Of a stretch of 64,000 nucleotides of DNA, positions 1-9,633 are shown piece by piece (within the stretch, counting starts at the first letter, position 1; every line of letters starts with the position of its first letter). The DNA comes from Pedobacter insulae (GTDB taxonomy: Bacteria; Bacteroidota; Bacteroidia; Sphingobacteriales; Sphingobacteriaceae). The notes beneath the pieces were generated by a model. It ran no database searches. It saw nothing but the letters and a program-made list of their open reading frames with translations, and was not told the DNA's origin. Location of the stretch: contig NZ_FOPP01000003.1 of NCBI RefSeq assembly GCF_900113525.1, positions 248,001-312,000 of the forward strand, given 5' to 3'. The translations under genes and the position numbers were made by a program.

Positions 1-1
1 T

Positions 2-1081
2 GAAAGTCAGCCAAAGTTATTCAGCGACTATTTTCAGGTAGATGACCAGGATACCAGTCAAATTGGTTCTGGAATCGGATTGGCGCTTTCCAAAATTATC
101 GTCGAAGCCCATCATGGAGAAATAAATTTTGTAAGTAATCCTTCAGAAGGTAATGAACCGGGGTACACTAATTTTAGTATTCGCTTAAAAAGGGGGAAAT
201 CCCATTATAAACAGGAAGAGTTTGAAAATGTTAAGGAGCATAGACAATTAGCTCACACCTATGCCTATGCACATGATGAGGTTAAACTGGACGAATTAGT
301 AAAAGAAGCCAAGCAGCCTGCCAAAGAAACGATACTGCTTGTTGAAGATAATGCAGAAATTATGCAGTTTATTTCGAAGCTTATCTCTAAACATTATCAA
401 GTGCTGGAAAGTGCCGATGGGCTTGAAGGATGGGAAACAGCAATTAAAGTACTGCCAGATTTAATTATTTGTGATGTAATGATGCCCAAAATAGATGGTT
501 TGGAACTTTGCCGCAGGCTTAAAGCCGATGAGCGAACCAGTCACATTCCGATTATTATTCTAACGGCGCGTTCTTCCCATATCCACCATATTGATGGTCT
601 GGAAACTGGTGCAGATATATATGTTACCAAACCCTTTAGTCCAGACCTGTTGTTGCTCAGTGTTCGCAACTTATTAATGTCGCGGATGGCGGTTAGGCAG
701 CGCTATTTAAAATACTCGAATTTAGAGCCTAAAGATGTTACTTTAAATTCTGTAGACGAAGTGTTTATGTCTAAGCTACTGGGTTTTATCAATGAGCATA
801 TTGCTGATGAAAATTTTGGGGTAGATGCCTTGGCATCAAAGATTGGGATGAGCAGACCTGTTTTGTATAAAAAAGTAAGGATGTTAACAGACTTATCGGT
901 AAACGATTTTGTGAAGTCTATTCGTTTAAAAAAAGCCAAGCAACTATTTATGCAAAATAGATATACTATTTATGAGGTTTCTTATCAGGTAGGCTTTAAC
1001 GATCCGAAGTATTTTAGTAGGGAGTTTAAAAAACAATTTGGAGAAAGTCCTCGTAGCGTAATGGATCGTTCTGCAGAATAA
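2..1081 (+). CDS. Hybrid two-component sensor/response regulator with AraC output domain (C-terminal part)
   Basis: This is the 3' end of a hybrid two-component system protein; the reading frame is open to the window edge, so the true start lies outside. The first visible residues contain GSGIGLALSK, the G2 box of a histidine-kinase ATPase domain. A receiver domain follows (ILLVEDNAE, then CDVMMPKIDG with the phosphoacceptor Asp encoded at 473-475, and the conserved TKPFSP lysine). The last 100 residues or so are an AraC-type DNA-binding domain (ALASKIGMSRPVLYKKV and VGFNDPKYFSREFKK). In Bacteroidota such single-chain systems sense a periplasmic ligand and switch on a neighbouring polysaccharide-utilisation-type locus. 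The SusC/SusD genes downstream are its likely target, which is inference. The sensor half is not visible. Confidence 0.95.
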   Translation, partial: ESQPKLFSDYFQVDDQDTSQIGSGIGLALSKIIVEAHHGEINFVSNPSEGNEPGYTNFSIRLKRGKSHYKQEEFENVKEHRQLAHTYAYAHDEVKLDELVKEAKQPAKETILLVEDNAEIMQFISKLISKHYQVLESADGLEGWETAIKVLPDLIICDVMMPKIDGLELCRRLKADERTSHIPIIILTARSSHIHHIDGLETGADIYVTKPFSPDLLLLSVRNLLMSRMAVRQRYLKYSNLEPKDVTLNSVDEVFMSKLLGFINEHIADENFGVDALASKIGMSRPVLYKKVRMLTDLSVNDFVKSIRLKKAKQLFMQNRYTIYEVSYQVGFNDPKYFSREFKKQFGESPRSVMDRSAE

Positions 1082-1183
1082 TTAAATCTATTTTAATTTT
1101 TTATTAAATCTTTCTACCCCCTAGCCCACCTTATGCCGTCTATATATTAAAGGGGTTAATCTTCCTTAACAAAAAATATACCT

Positions 1184-2341
1184 ATGGATAACATTGACGC
1201 AAAAAATCTGCTTATAAAATATAGAGAAGGAGCCTGTACTCCAGAAGAAATAACGCTAATAGAAAGCTGGTACTTAAACGACAAAGAAGAAGATATTGCC
1301 ATCACAATAGCGGAACTGGATGAAGCAAAAGATCATATCTGGGCAACTTTACCGGTACACGATAGCCTTAAGGCTAAACAGGTGAGGCTTTGGTTGGGTT
1401 TGCCGCGCAGGTATATCCGTATTGCTGCGGCCGCTATTATCGTTTTGTCAGCGTCGGTTGGATTATATTTTAGCAAGCAAAAAACGAACAAAGAGGATGT
1501 TGTTGCGGCTGTAAACAATAACATTGTACCTGGTGGTAAAAAAGCACTGTTAACCTTAGCTAATGGCCAGTCGATCGTTTTAGGCGATGCACGGAATGGA
1601 AAATTAGCGGATCAAGCAAATAGTAGTGTTTTTAAAACAGCTAATGGTGAACTGGTTTACAATGCCGAAAATCGTCAAGAAGCTAGCGTGGTTTATAATT
1701 TATTAACGATCCCTAGAGGAGGTTACTACATTTTAACACTTGCCGATGGCACCAAGGTTTGGTTAAACGCCGAATCTTCCTTAAAATATCCAACAAGTTT
1801 TATAGGCAGTGAACGTGTAGTTGAATTGGTGGGCGAAGGCTATTTTGAGGTTGCAAAGCGCAAAGATCAACCCTTTAAAGTTGTTACCAGTCAGCAAACC
1901 GTTGAAGTATTGGGAACCCATTTTAATGTGAATGCTTATGCGGATGAGAAAGTGACGGCGACGACGTTATTGGAAGGAAGTGTGAAAGTGTCATTGTCAT
2001 CCAGAGCCAAATTGAACGAGCTAAATACGGCAATTTTAAAGCCTCATCAGCAAGCTGTGCTCAAAAATGGCAACATCGTGATAAGCCCTGTTAATGCCGA
2101 AGAAGCCGTAGCCTGGGTAAATAACAATTTCAATTTCAACAAAGAAGATTTAGGCAGTATTATGCGGAAGATTTCCAGATGGTATGATGTGGAGGTTGTT
2201 TGTCCGGATGATTTAGAACAAATGGAATTTATTGGAACTGTTTCGAGAACTAAAAATATTAAAGATGTGATTAACATCATAGAACAAACAAATGCAGTTC
2301 ACCTAAAAGTAGAAGGAAGGAGGATTACTGTTATGCATTAA
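1184..2341 (+). CDS. FecR-family anti-sigma factor (DUF4974)
   Basis: This is a 385-residue inner-membrane anti-sigma regulator of the FecR family. It has a cytoplasmic N-terminal helical region (about 1-75), one transmembrane segment (about 77-97), a periplasmic FecR domain (about 170-270, with LADGTKVWLNAESSLKYP and GEGYFEVAK) and a C-terminal DUF4974 domain (about 310-385). In this family the periplasmic part contacts the N-terminal signalling domain of a TonB-dependent transporter, and the cytoplasmic part holds an ECF sigma factor. The SusC protein downstream carries the matching STN domain. No sigma factor gene adjoins it; the upstream neighbour is a hybrid two-component regulator 102 bases away. 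The partner sigma must be encoded elsewhere or is lost. Confidence 0.93.
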   Translation: MDNIDAKNLLIKYREGACTPEEITLIESWYLNDKEEDIAITIAELDEAKDHIWATLPVHDSLKAKQVRLWLGLPRRYIRIAAAAIIVLSASVGLYFSKQKTNKEDVVAAVNNNIVPGGKKALLTLANGQSIVLGDARNGKLADQANSSVFKTANGELVYNAENRQEASVVYNLLTIPRGGYYILTLADGTKVWLNAESSLKYPTSFIGSERVVELVGEGYFEVAKRKDQPFKVVTSQQTVEVLGTHFNVNAYADEKVTATTLLEGSVKVSLSSRAKLNELNTAILKPHQQAVLKNGNIVISPVNAEEAVAWVNNNFNFNKEDLGSIMRKISRWYDVEVVCPDDLEQMEFIGTVSRTKNIKDVINIIEQTNAVHLKVEGRRITVMH

Positions 2342-2376
2342 AATTTACGCTCTTCAAAACAGTAATCTGAAAAAGA

Positions 2377-2407
2377 AAACCAGGAGTGGTTGCAACACCC
2401 CTGGTTT
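2377..2407 (+). terminator. Hairpin between fecR-type gene and susC-type gene
   Basis: Arms AAACCAGG (2377-2384) and CCTGGTTT (2400-2407) are perfect inverted repeats. They are extended by GTG/CAC after one A-C mismatch, with a 7-base loop. The hairpin lies 36 bases after the FecR stop codon and is followed by an A/T-rich but not pure T tract. It may terminate or attenuate transcription before the SusC gene; that role is inferred from position. Confidence 0.5.
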
Positions 2408-2497
2408 AAATTACTCTCTTAAAAGTAATATTCAGGTAAGGCTGTTTAATAAATCAAGCTATTAACATTGGACCCTAAACCCAAACAAAACAAATGT

Positions 2498-5400
2498 ATG
2501 AATTTTTATACGACATTTAATCGTGGTAAAACAGACCACGTATATGCCACAATATTATTAAAATTGAAACTAACTTTAATACTATTAATTACCGTTATTC
2601 TTCAGGCGAGCGCAACCAGCTTTGCCCAAATTACGTTAAATGAAAAAGATGCTCCTTTAGAGCAGGTTATTCAAAAAATCAGGAAACAAACTGGTTACGA
2701 TTTTTTTTATAGCGCCAGCATATTAAACAATGCGAAACCGATTACTTTGAAAGTAAACAATGTAAGTGTAGAAGAAGCGCTTAAAGCATGTTTTGCAGAT
2801 CAGGCCATTTCGTATACCATTGAGCAAAAGACGATTATTTTAAGGAACGCTCCTGAACGAGTTGTGGTAACACGAGCGTTTGTAGTTACTGGGCGAGTGT
2901 TAGACGAACATGGAAAGCCAATTCCTGGCGCATCAGTAAAAGTTAAAGGCAGGAAAGACCCCGCTATTGCGACTGATAAGGACGGGAATTTTAAAGTTGT
3001 TGTCGATTCGGAGAACGACCTTATTGTAATTTCTTACGTTGGCTATGAAACTAGGGAAGTAAAAGCTAGCAGAGAGCCATTGAGTATAAAACTTAAGGAA
3101 TCGCAAACGGTAATGAAAGACATTGTAATTACTGGTACAGGTATTAACCGCAAGAAAGACAGTTTTACCGGAACTACGGCTATTTTTACTGGAGAGGAAC
3201 TAAAAGCAGTTGGGAACAACAACATTATTCAGAGTTTAAGAACCTTGGATCCATCATTTCTTTTAATGGAGAATAATGCAGCAGGATCAAATCCAAATGT
3301 GCTTCCAATAATTGAGGTGAGAGGAAAAAGCAGTATTCCAAGTACTACTTTAAGTGACCAATTTGGCAACGACCCAAATCAACCTCTATTTGTTTTAGAC
3401 GGCTTTCCTACTACCTTACAAACTATTGTTGATTTGGATATGAACAGGGTTGCGTCGGTAATCATTTTGAAAGATGCTGCTTCGACAGCTCTATATGGTG
3501 CTCAAGCCTCAAACGGGGTGGTGGTTATTGAAACAATTAGACCAAAACCAGGTGAATTAAGATTTACTTACACCCAAGATTTCCGACTAGAGCTCCCTGA
3601 TTTATCAGGCTATAATATGATGAATGCAGCTGAGAAATTAGAGTTCGAGCGTTTATCTGGCAGATATATTGACCCAAATAAGTCTCCAACTCAGGAAATT
3701 TTCTTAGAACAATTGTACAATGATCATTTGTCCAATGTAAAAAAAGGAATTGATAGCTATTGGCTTAGTGAGCCTTTGCAAAATGGATATTCAACAAACT
3801 CATCGATCAATGCATCAGGTGGTGATCAAGCATTTACTTACAATGTGGGAATGAACTATAGATTGGGGAAAGGGGCAATGATCGGTTCGGGTAGAGATAC
3901 TTACAGTGGCAGTATTAATCTAACATATCGGAAAAAATCACTTAACTTAAATAATATCACCTACATTAGAGGGTACGAAAGTACCGAATCACCATACGGG
4001 CAGTTCAGTACTTTTGTAAATACCAACCCTTATTTCGAAAAAAATAACACCAGTCTATTTTTAGAGCAAAAAAGTGCTGTTCTTAATTCAGTTTTCAACG
4101 TTCGTAACCCACTGTATGATGCGTTATTACCCCAATATAATAAGACGACAAATCTGGAATTTCAAAACAATTTGAATGCCAATTTTGATCTTAGTAAAGC
4201 ATTCAGATTGAACGGAGCGCTTCAAATAACCAAGGGTAATACAAATACTAAAACCTATAAATCGCCAGAAATGAGCGATTTTATCAGCACACCGACCTTA
4301 AGAAAGGGAAGATATACAGACAATAGGGGTAATAACTTCTCTTATCAGGCAAACCTTATGCTTACTTACCAGAAGGTATTTGCCCAAAAACATGTCTTCA
4401 ATGCCAACTGGAGAAACACTATATCTCAAAATAAAAACGAAAGTTATGCTACTACTGCTGAGGGTTTCCCCGAAGGAAACTTAGGAAATCCGCGATTTGC
4501 CTATAACTATACAGAAAATGGTTCACCACGTGCGAGCAATGGCATATACAGAACAATAAATACAACTGTAACCGCCAACTACTCATTCGACAACAGATAC
4601 TTAGCCGATTTTACTTACCGTATAGACGGATCTACAGCCTATGGTTCAAATAAACAATTTTCTCCCTATTTCGCGGTCGGATTAGGTTGGAACCTTCATA
4701 ACGAGGTCTTCGTTAAAAGTAAAACGTGGATTAATTCACTCCGCCTTACAGGCAACATAGGCTTTACTGGAAATCAAAATTTTGGCAATATTAGCTCTAT
4801 TTCGGTTTTCAATTACAATAGTAATACAAATTACAATGCATTTGGGCAAGGTGTATCGCTCGTTACTTTAGGCAACCCTAATTTAGAACCGCAAAAAACC
4901 CGGCAAATTAGTACGACCTTAGACTTCTCATTGTTTAACAACCGATTTGTAGGATATGTAAATGCCTATAATAAAAGAACAGATCCGCTTATTGTACCCG
5001 TAGACCTACCTTCATCAACCGGGGTATTTAACTTCCCTTATAATGTGGGAAATCTAACTTACAACGGAATAGAGACCAAGTTAACCTACTTTCCTATCTA
5101 CAATGTCGCAGATAGAGTAATGTGGAGTATTGGTATTTCTGGCTCTGCCTATAAAAGTAAGTATGGAGGTATTGGCAATAGTCTGAATACGTTAAACAAA
5201 CAACAAGAAAATAACAAAACACTATTGCGCTATACTGACAATAACAGTGCAGAAACAATTTGGGCTATACAGTCTATGGGAATAGATCCTGCAACCGGAA
5301 GAGAAATCTTCTTGACCAAAGATGGGCAATATACATTTGATTATAACACTGGCAATATTGTTAATGTAGGCAATACTGTCCCACTTGCTGAAGGAGTATT

Positions 5401-5842
5401 TACAACAAACCTAAGATATAAAAATTTCAACTTTGGAGTTGCATTCCGCTACAGGTTAGGTGGCGATGTATTTAATACTGTATTGTACAACAAAGTCGAA
5501 AACATTACCAATGCAAGTATTGCTAACAATCAAGATAAGCGCGCACTGTATGAAAGGTGGAAAAACCCAGGTGATGTTTCACAATTCAAAGGAGTCTCGC
5601 TAACCAGTACTACTCCAATCTCTTCTCGATTTGTTCAAAACGAAAATTCCATGAGCAGCGAATCGCTTAATATTGGTTACACGCTCGAAAATTCCCCCTG
5701 GATTAAAAGTCTTGGTTTAAAAACACTTGGACTAAATATATTTGGCAATGACTTCCTTTATGCCTCCACTATTAGGAGAGAGCGTGGTATTTCCTATCCC
5801 TATGCAAGAACATTTGCATTTTCTTTAAAAGCATCATTTTAA
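2498..5842 (+). CDS. SusC/RagA-type TonB-linked outer membrane transporter with STN domain
   Basis: This is a TonB-dependent outer membrane channel of about 1114 residues. I chose the ATG at 2498; an in-frame TTG at 2468 would only add ten polar residues. After a signal segment ending near SFAQ (about residue 44) come an STN signalling domain (about 45-117), a carboxypeptidase-like beta-sandwich (about 129-203, with GRVLDEHGKPIPGASVKVKG), a plug (FVLDGFP and ILKDAASTALYGAQASNGV) and a beta-barrel ending in phenylalanine. The STN domain fits signalling to the FecR protein encoded upstream. SusD follows 13 bases downstream, so the two should form the usual SusCD uptake complex. The substrate cannot be told from the sequence. 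Confidence 0.95.
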   Translation: MNFYTTFNRGKTDHVYATILLKLKLTLILLITVILQASATSFAQITLNEKDAPLEQVIQKIRKQTGYDFFYSASILNNAKPITLKVNNVSVEEALKACFADQAISYTIEQKTIILRNAPERVVVTRAFVVTGRVLDEHGKPIPGASVKVKGRKDPAIATDKDGNFKVVVDSENDLIVISYVGYETREVKASREPLSIKLKESQTVMKDIVITGTGINRKKDSFTGTTAIFTGEELKAVGNNNIIQSLRTLDPSFLLMENNAAGSNPNVLPIIEVRGKSSIPSTTLSDQFGNDPNQPLFVLDGFPTTLQTIVDLDMNRVASVIILKDAASTALYGAQASNGVVVIETIRPKPGELRFTYTQDFRLELPDLSGYNMMNAAEKLEFERLSGRYIDPNKSPTQEIFLEQLYNDHLSNVKKGIDSYWLSEPLQNGYSTNSSINASGGDQAFTYNVGMNYRLGKGAMIGSGRDTYSGSINLTYRKKSLNLNNITYIRGYESTESPYGQFSTFVNTNPYFEKNNTSLFLEQKSAVLNSVFNVRNPLYDALLPQYNKTTNLEFQNNLNANFDLSKAFRLNGALQITKGNTNTKTYKSPEMSDFISTPTLRKGRYTDNRGNNFSYQANLMLTYQKVFAQKHVFNANWRNTISQNKNESYATTAEGFPEGNLGNPRFAYNYTENGSPRASNGIYRTINTTVTANYSFDNRYLADFTYRIDGSTAYGSNKQFSPYFAVGLGWNLHNEVFVKSKTWINSLRLTGNIGFTGNQNFGNISSISVFNYNSNTNYNAFGQGVSLVTLGNPNLEPQKTRQISTTLDFSLFNNRFVGYVNAYNKRTDPLIVPVDLPSSTGVFNFPYNVGNLTYNGIETKLTYFPIYNVADRVMWSIGISGSAYKSKYGGIGNSLNTLNKQQENNKTLLRYTDNNSAETIWAIQSMGIDPATGREIFLTKDGQYTFDYNTGNIVNVGNTVPLAEGVFTTNLRYKNFNFGVAFRYRLGGDVFNTVLYNKVENITNASIANNQDKRALYERWKNPGDVSQFKGVSLTSTTPISSRFVQNENSMSSESLNIGYTLENSPWIKSLGLKTLGLNIFGNDFLYASTIRRERGISYPYARTFAFSLKASF

Positions 5843-5855
5843 CTGATAAATAGAA

Positions 5856-7286
5856 ATGAAACGAAATTATATAAAATTAATGGTATTGGTATCGGCAACC
5901 GTTGCCCTACTAAACTCGTGCAAAAAGTATCTAGATGTACAGCCAGAAGATAAAATTATCGAAACTCAGTTATTTAGTACCCCGCAGGGTGTGAAATCGG
6001 TACTCAATGGGTTATATATCGACTTATCGAAAAATCAATTATATGGCGAAAACTTGTCGCTGTCAACCATCGAAATCTTTGCCCAGCGCTATAATATTCC
6101 ATCTACTCATAGTTTAACTAAGATTGCGAACTATGCTTATGCGGATGAACCGGTGAGAGGTAGATTGGAGAGTATTTGGACTAATGCCTACACAGGGATT
6201 TTAAATGTTAATAGCTTTTTAGAAAACATAGAAAAATATAAAGGCGTAGTAGATGCTAAAACCGAAGCCATTTATAAAGGAGAGGCTCTCGCCATACGCG
6301 CATTTTTGCATTTTGACTTAATGCGCTTATATGGACCACGATATAGCACTGTTGACTCGACAAAACTTAGTTTGCCTTATTACGAAGCAACTAAATCTTC
6401 TATCAACCCTTTAATCCCTGCAAACGAGTTTATAGCAAAAGTATTGATTGACTTGTCGGCGGCCGAAAACCTACTAGCTGAAGATCATATAATTACCGAC
6501 GGCATAAATATTGCCGGTCCAAACAACGTTGCTGATTTCCTAAAAAATAACCGTAATTATAGATTTAATTACTATGCGGTTAAAGGTTTACAAGCCAGAG
6601 TAAGCTTGTATCGTGGAGATAAAACATCCGCCTTAAAAATTGCAAAAGATGTTATTGCTGTTGCTGATAAATTTAAGTGGACTACCGTTACAAATGCGCT
6701 TAGTGAGAAACAGAATCCAGATCGCATATTTTCTACAGAAATGATTTTTGGCATCACGAATACGCAATTATACACTAGTCACACAGCACTGTATGATCCT
6801 TCCATTGCGGATGGTACCATTTTAGCGCCTTTAACTGCCCGTTTAAACACTGTTTTCGAGAGCAATGAAAACGACTATCGTTTTAACTTAAATTGGCAAA
6901 TCCCATCAACCGGGGTTAAACCATTTAGAACTTTTTATAAATATACCGATGTAATTGACAAGACAAAGTCTTTTAGATTTACCATACCGCTATTAAAAAT
7001 CAGTGAGATGTATTTTATAGCCGCTGAATGTGAACCAGTCAGCGCCAATGGCATTGCACTATTAAATATTGTTAGGTCAAACCGCGGATTGACTCCATTG
7101 GCTAATACAGTGTCGGTTAACACCGAACTTAGGAAAGAGTATCAAAAAGAGTTTTTTGGCGAGGGACAGCTGTTTTATTACTATAAGAGAATGAATATAA
7201 CGGCTATCCCAAATGGATCGAGTACCTCCAATATTACCGTCAACTATACAATCCCTATGCCTTTATCAGAATCTCAATATCGTTAA
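5856..7286 (+). CDS. SusD/RagB-type nutrient-binding lipoprotein
   Basis: This 476-residue protein is a surface lipoprotein of the SusD/RagB family. The lipobox is LLNSC with lipidated Cys22, followed by KKYLDVQPEDK, a typical SusD start. The central part shows the helical TPR-like SusD pattern (EALAIRAFLHFDLMRLYG), and the end (IPMPLSESQYR) matches the usual family C-terminus. It forms the lid of the SusC channel and captures substrate at the cell surface. It lies 13 bases after the SusC gene and 17 bases before the next lipoprotein gene, so one operon is likely. The family identity is clear, but the ligand is unknown. Confidence 0.94.
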   Translation: MKRNYIKLMVLVSATVALLNSCKKYLDVQPEDKIIETQLFSTPQGVKSVLNGLYIDLSKNQLYGENLSLSTIEIFAQRYNIPSTHSLTKIANYAYADEPVRGRLESIWTNAYTGILNVNSFLENIEKYKGVVDAKTEAIYKGEALAIRAFLHFDLMRLYGPRYSTVDSTKLSLPYYEATKSSINPLIPANEFIAKVLIDLSAAENLLAEDHIITDGINIAGPNNVADFLKNNRNYRFNYYAVKGLQARVSLYRGDKTSALKIAKDVIAVADKFKWTTVTNALSEKQNPDRIFSTEMIFGITNTQLYTSHTALYDPSIADGTILAPLTARLNTVFESNENDYRFNLNWQIPSTGVKPFRTFYKYTDVIDKTKSFRFTIPLLKISEMYFIAAECEPVSANGIALLNIVRSNRGLTPLANTVSVNTELRKEYQKEFFGEGQLFYYYKRMNITAIPNGSSTSNITVNYTIPMPLSESQYR

Positions 7287-7303
7287 CATTTAATTCAAGC
7301 GAA

Positions 7304-8062
7304 ATGAAGAAAATTATATATACCCTATGCGCCATCATGACGGTGATGCTCGGATTATCCTGCGAAAAACCACTTGAAACTTACAGTGGTAAATCATCTA
7401 TTTATTTTAATGAGGCGGGCAGATTACCGGTTTATTCAGGAGAGCCTATTAAAGATTCGACCAATTTGTCGTTTAGCTTAGCAAAGTCAAAAGACTCCAT
7501 TATCAATATGGTGATTGCGGCTACTGGTGCGACAAGTGATGTAGACAGAACTTATAAATTAGTTATAAACCCTAGTTCAACTGCGATAGAAGGCAAGCAC
7601 TACGAATTTCTAACAAGGGATTTCTCGATAAAGAAGAGTAAAACTTTAGATACCGTGAAGATAAAATTCTTTAGAACAATGGATATGCAAGCTACGAATT
7701 TCTTGCTCAGTTTTGATTTGGAAGAGAATGAGAGTTTTGCTACATTAATGAGCTATAAAACAATTAATTCAGCAGGCAAAATCCATTCATTTGTAAACTA
7801 TAGATGGTTTGTGAATGACATTATTAAAAGACCTGGAAGATGGCTCGATGTATACCTCGGAACGTTTTCCCGTAAGAAGCTCTTTTTAATGGTGGAGGTT
7901 TTAGGTGTTGACCCAATAAAGCTAGACTCTTCTGTTTCCATTGCTGAAACTCTTGCATACGGAAAATTTATGCAACGTTATTTAAACGACCAACGAGCTG
8001 CAGGAAATACCATTTTAGAAGAAGATGGTTCGGCAATGATAATGGGGTCAGCAGCGCAATAA
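7304..8062 (+). CDS. DUF4843 domain lipoprotein
   Basis: This 252-residue predicted lipoprotein has a lipobox at LGLSC (Cys20). The body fits the DUF4843 family, which is commonly encoded just after SusD in Sphingobacteriaceae. Supporting stretches are SSIYFNEAG near the mature N-terminus, EGKHYEF in the middle and GRWLDVYLGTFSRKK towards the end. The function is not established; an outer-membrane accessory to the SusCD complex is the natural guess from position. It is separated from SusD by 17 bases and from the PKD-like gene by 23 bases. Confidence 0.85.
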   Translation: MKKIIYTLCAIMTVMLGLSCEKPLETYSGKSSIYFNEAGRLPVYSGEPIKDSTNLSFSLAKSKDSIINMVIAATGATSDVDRTYKLVINPSSTAIEGKHYEFLTRDFSIKKSKTLDTVKIKFFRTMDMQATNFLLSFDLEENESFATLMSYKTINSAGKIHSFVNYRWFVNDIIKRPGRWLDVYLGTFSRKKLFLMVEVLGVDPIKLDSSVSIAETLAYGKFMQRYLNDQRAAGNTILEEDGSAMIMGSAAQ

Positions 8063-8085
8063 TTGATTAATTAAACCTACAGATT

Positions 8086-9609
8086 ATGAACTTAAAAATA
8101 TATACACCTGTAGTGATTGCCTTACTGGCAACACTATTAATGGGTGCTTGTAAGAAAGATATCGGCAATTATAGTTACAAAGAAATTAATGAGTTAAGTG
8201 AGATTACTAATCTACCTTCGGAGGTAACCGCTACTTACGGAAAAAATTTAACTCTTACGCCAATTACTAAATTTAGTAAGGATCCAAATTTCGACGAATC
8301 GAAATACACTTATGAATGGTATTATATCGGCCCAAATGGTTTGGGAGGTACAAAATTATTTAACCTAGCAACTACCCGCAACCTCGATCTAAAAGTGGGT
8401 TTGGTTGCGGGAACCTACCCTGCCTATTATGCCGTTATAGAAAAACAAACTGGCATAAGATACCGAACCAGCTTTACCTTAAAAGTTGTAAACGAGATTA
8501 ATGAGGGGTGGATATTAATGACCGATGTAAATAATAAAGCCAGAGTGGATATGTTATCCTTAAACTCCGAAGGAAATTTCAACGTGATCAATGACCTGCT
8601 TGCAACAACCGGCTCTGAACTCCAGCTAGAAGGCAAACCTGTAATGACTTATACCTACAGCACGGGTTTACTTATTGGCCCGGACGCGATTAACTTCGGT
8701 GTTTATTTCAGCACTGATAAAGGGACAACTAAAGTAGATCCCAATACATTTAAGTGGACGAACACCATGCGTTTAAATTACGAGATGTTTGGAGATATTC
8801 CTACTGGGTTTTATGCTGATGTTATTCAACAAAAGGGAAGTGGGTCGGCGCACATGATTGGGCATGGTAATGCTTATTACTATGAAAGGACGCAAAATAT
8901 ATACTTTTCTGCACCAATAAGCTATATAGCGGAAGAGCAAAAAGGCTTTGAGGTGGCCCCATTTATTGCGAGTGACGCTACAACATTTGTAGGCAATACA
9001 ATTTTTTATGATAAAACTAATAAAAGATTTGTAAAGCATTCGGCAAATGCATCAACTTGCACCACATTACCCGAGCCTACCGCAGACCAAAAGAAATTTA
9101 GCTTTAGCACTGGGATGGATTTATTGTTTATGACTTGGGCTCCTTTTAACGGTGGTGAAGTATTTAGCATTTTAAAAGACCCAAACACTACGAAAAAATA
9201 TCTCGCTCGATTTAATAGTTCAAGTAATATCCAAACCTATTATGATGAAATTATTGGCACTGACATCGCAAATGCCGAGTTTTTTGCTGTGAGCCCAGAC
9301 TTAGGTTATATATTTTATAACGTAGGTAGTAAAGTGTATGAGTATGATATGGTTTACAAAACTTCGAAGCTGATGCTGAATTTGGAGAGCAAAAAAATTT
9401 CCTACTTTAAATTCCATCCGTTTAAACGCCCTTCAAAATATTTAGGCTCTAACAAATTAATGATTGGCACCTATGACCCTGCATTACCTAGTGGAAGTGA
9501 TGGTAGTTTAAGCATTTACACCGTGCCACCAGTGAACGGGAACTTAGTCCTAGACGAAAACTATAGTGGCTTTGGAAAGATCAAAGACCTTACTTACAGA
9601 GAACGTTAA
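8086..9609 (+). CDS. PKD-like family lipoprotein
   Basis: This is a 507-residue predicted lipoprotein (lipobox LMGAC, Cys22, followed by KKDIGNYSYKEINE). The N-terminal 130 residues look like the PKD-like Ig-fold seen in Bacteroidota SusCD operons (YTYEWYYIGPNG, then LKVVNEINEGWILMTD). The remainder is beta-rich and may form a propeller-like domain, with repeated short segments such as GYIFYNVGSKVYEYD. I recognise the family by its place and start sequence rather than by catalytic residues. It is probably a surface-exposed binding partner of the SusCD pair. It lies 23 bases after the DUF4843 gene. Confidence 0.8.
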   Translation: MNLKIYTPVVIALLATLLMGACKKDIGNYSYKEINELSEITNLPSEVTATYGKNLTLTPITKFSKDPNFDESKYTYEWYYIGPNGLGGTKLFNLATTRNLDLKVGLVAGTYPAYYAVIEKQTGIRYRTSFTLKVVNEINEGWILMTDVNNKARVDMLSLNSEGNFNVINDLLATTGSELQLEGKPVMTYTYSTGLLIGPDAINFGVYFSTDKGTTKVDPNTFKWTNTMRLNYEMFGDIPTGFYADVIQQKGSGSAHMIGHGNAYYYERTQNIYFSAPISYIAEEQKGFEVAPFIASDATTFVGNTIFYDKTNKRFVKHSANASTCTTLPEPTADQKKFSFSTGMDLLFMTWAPFNGGEVFSILKDPNTTKKYLARFNSSSNIQTYYDEIIGTDIANAEFFAVSPDLGYIFYNVGSKVYEYDMVYKTSKLMLNLESKKISYFKFHPFKRPSKYLGSNKLMIGTYDPALPSGSDGSLSIYTVPPVNGNLVLDENYSGFGKIKDLTYRER

Positions 9610-9633
9610 TAACAACTGTTAAAACATACAAAC

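Noticed and set aside
2468..2497. TTG start for SusC at 2468
   Set aside because: The extra ten residues are polar and precede a normal start; the ATG at 2498 is nearer to the signal segment and more likely.
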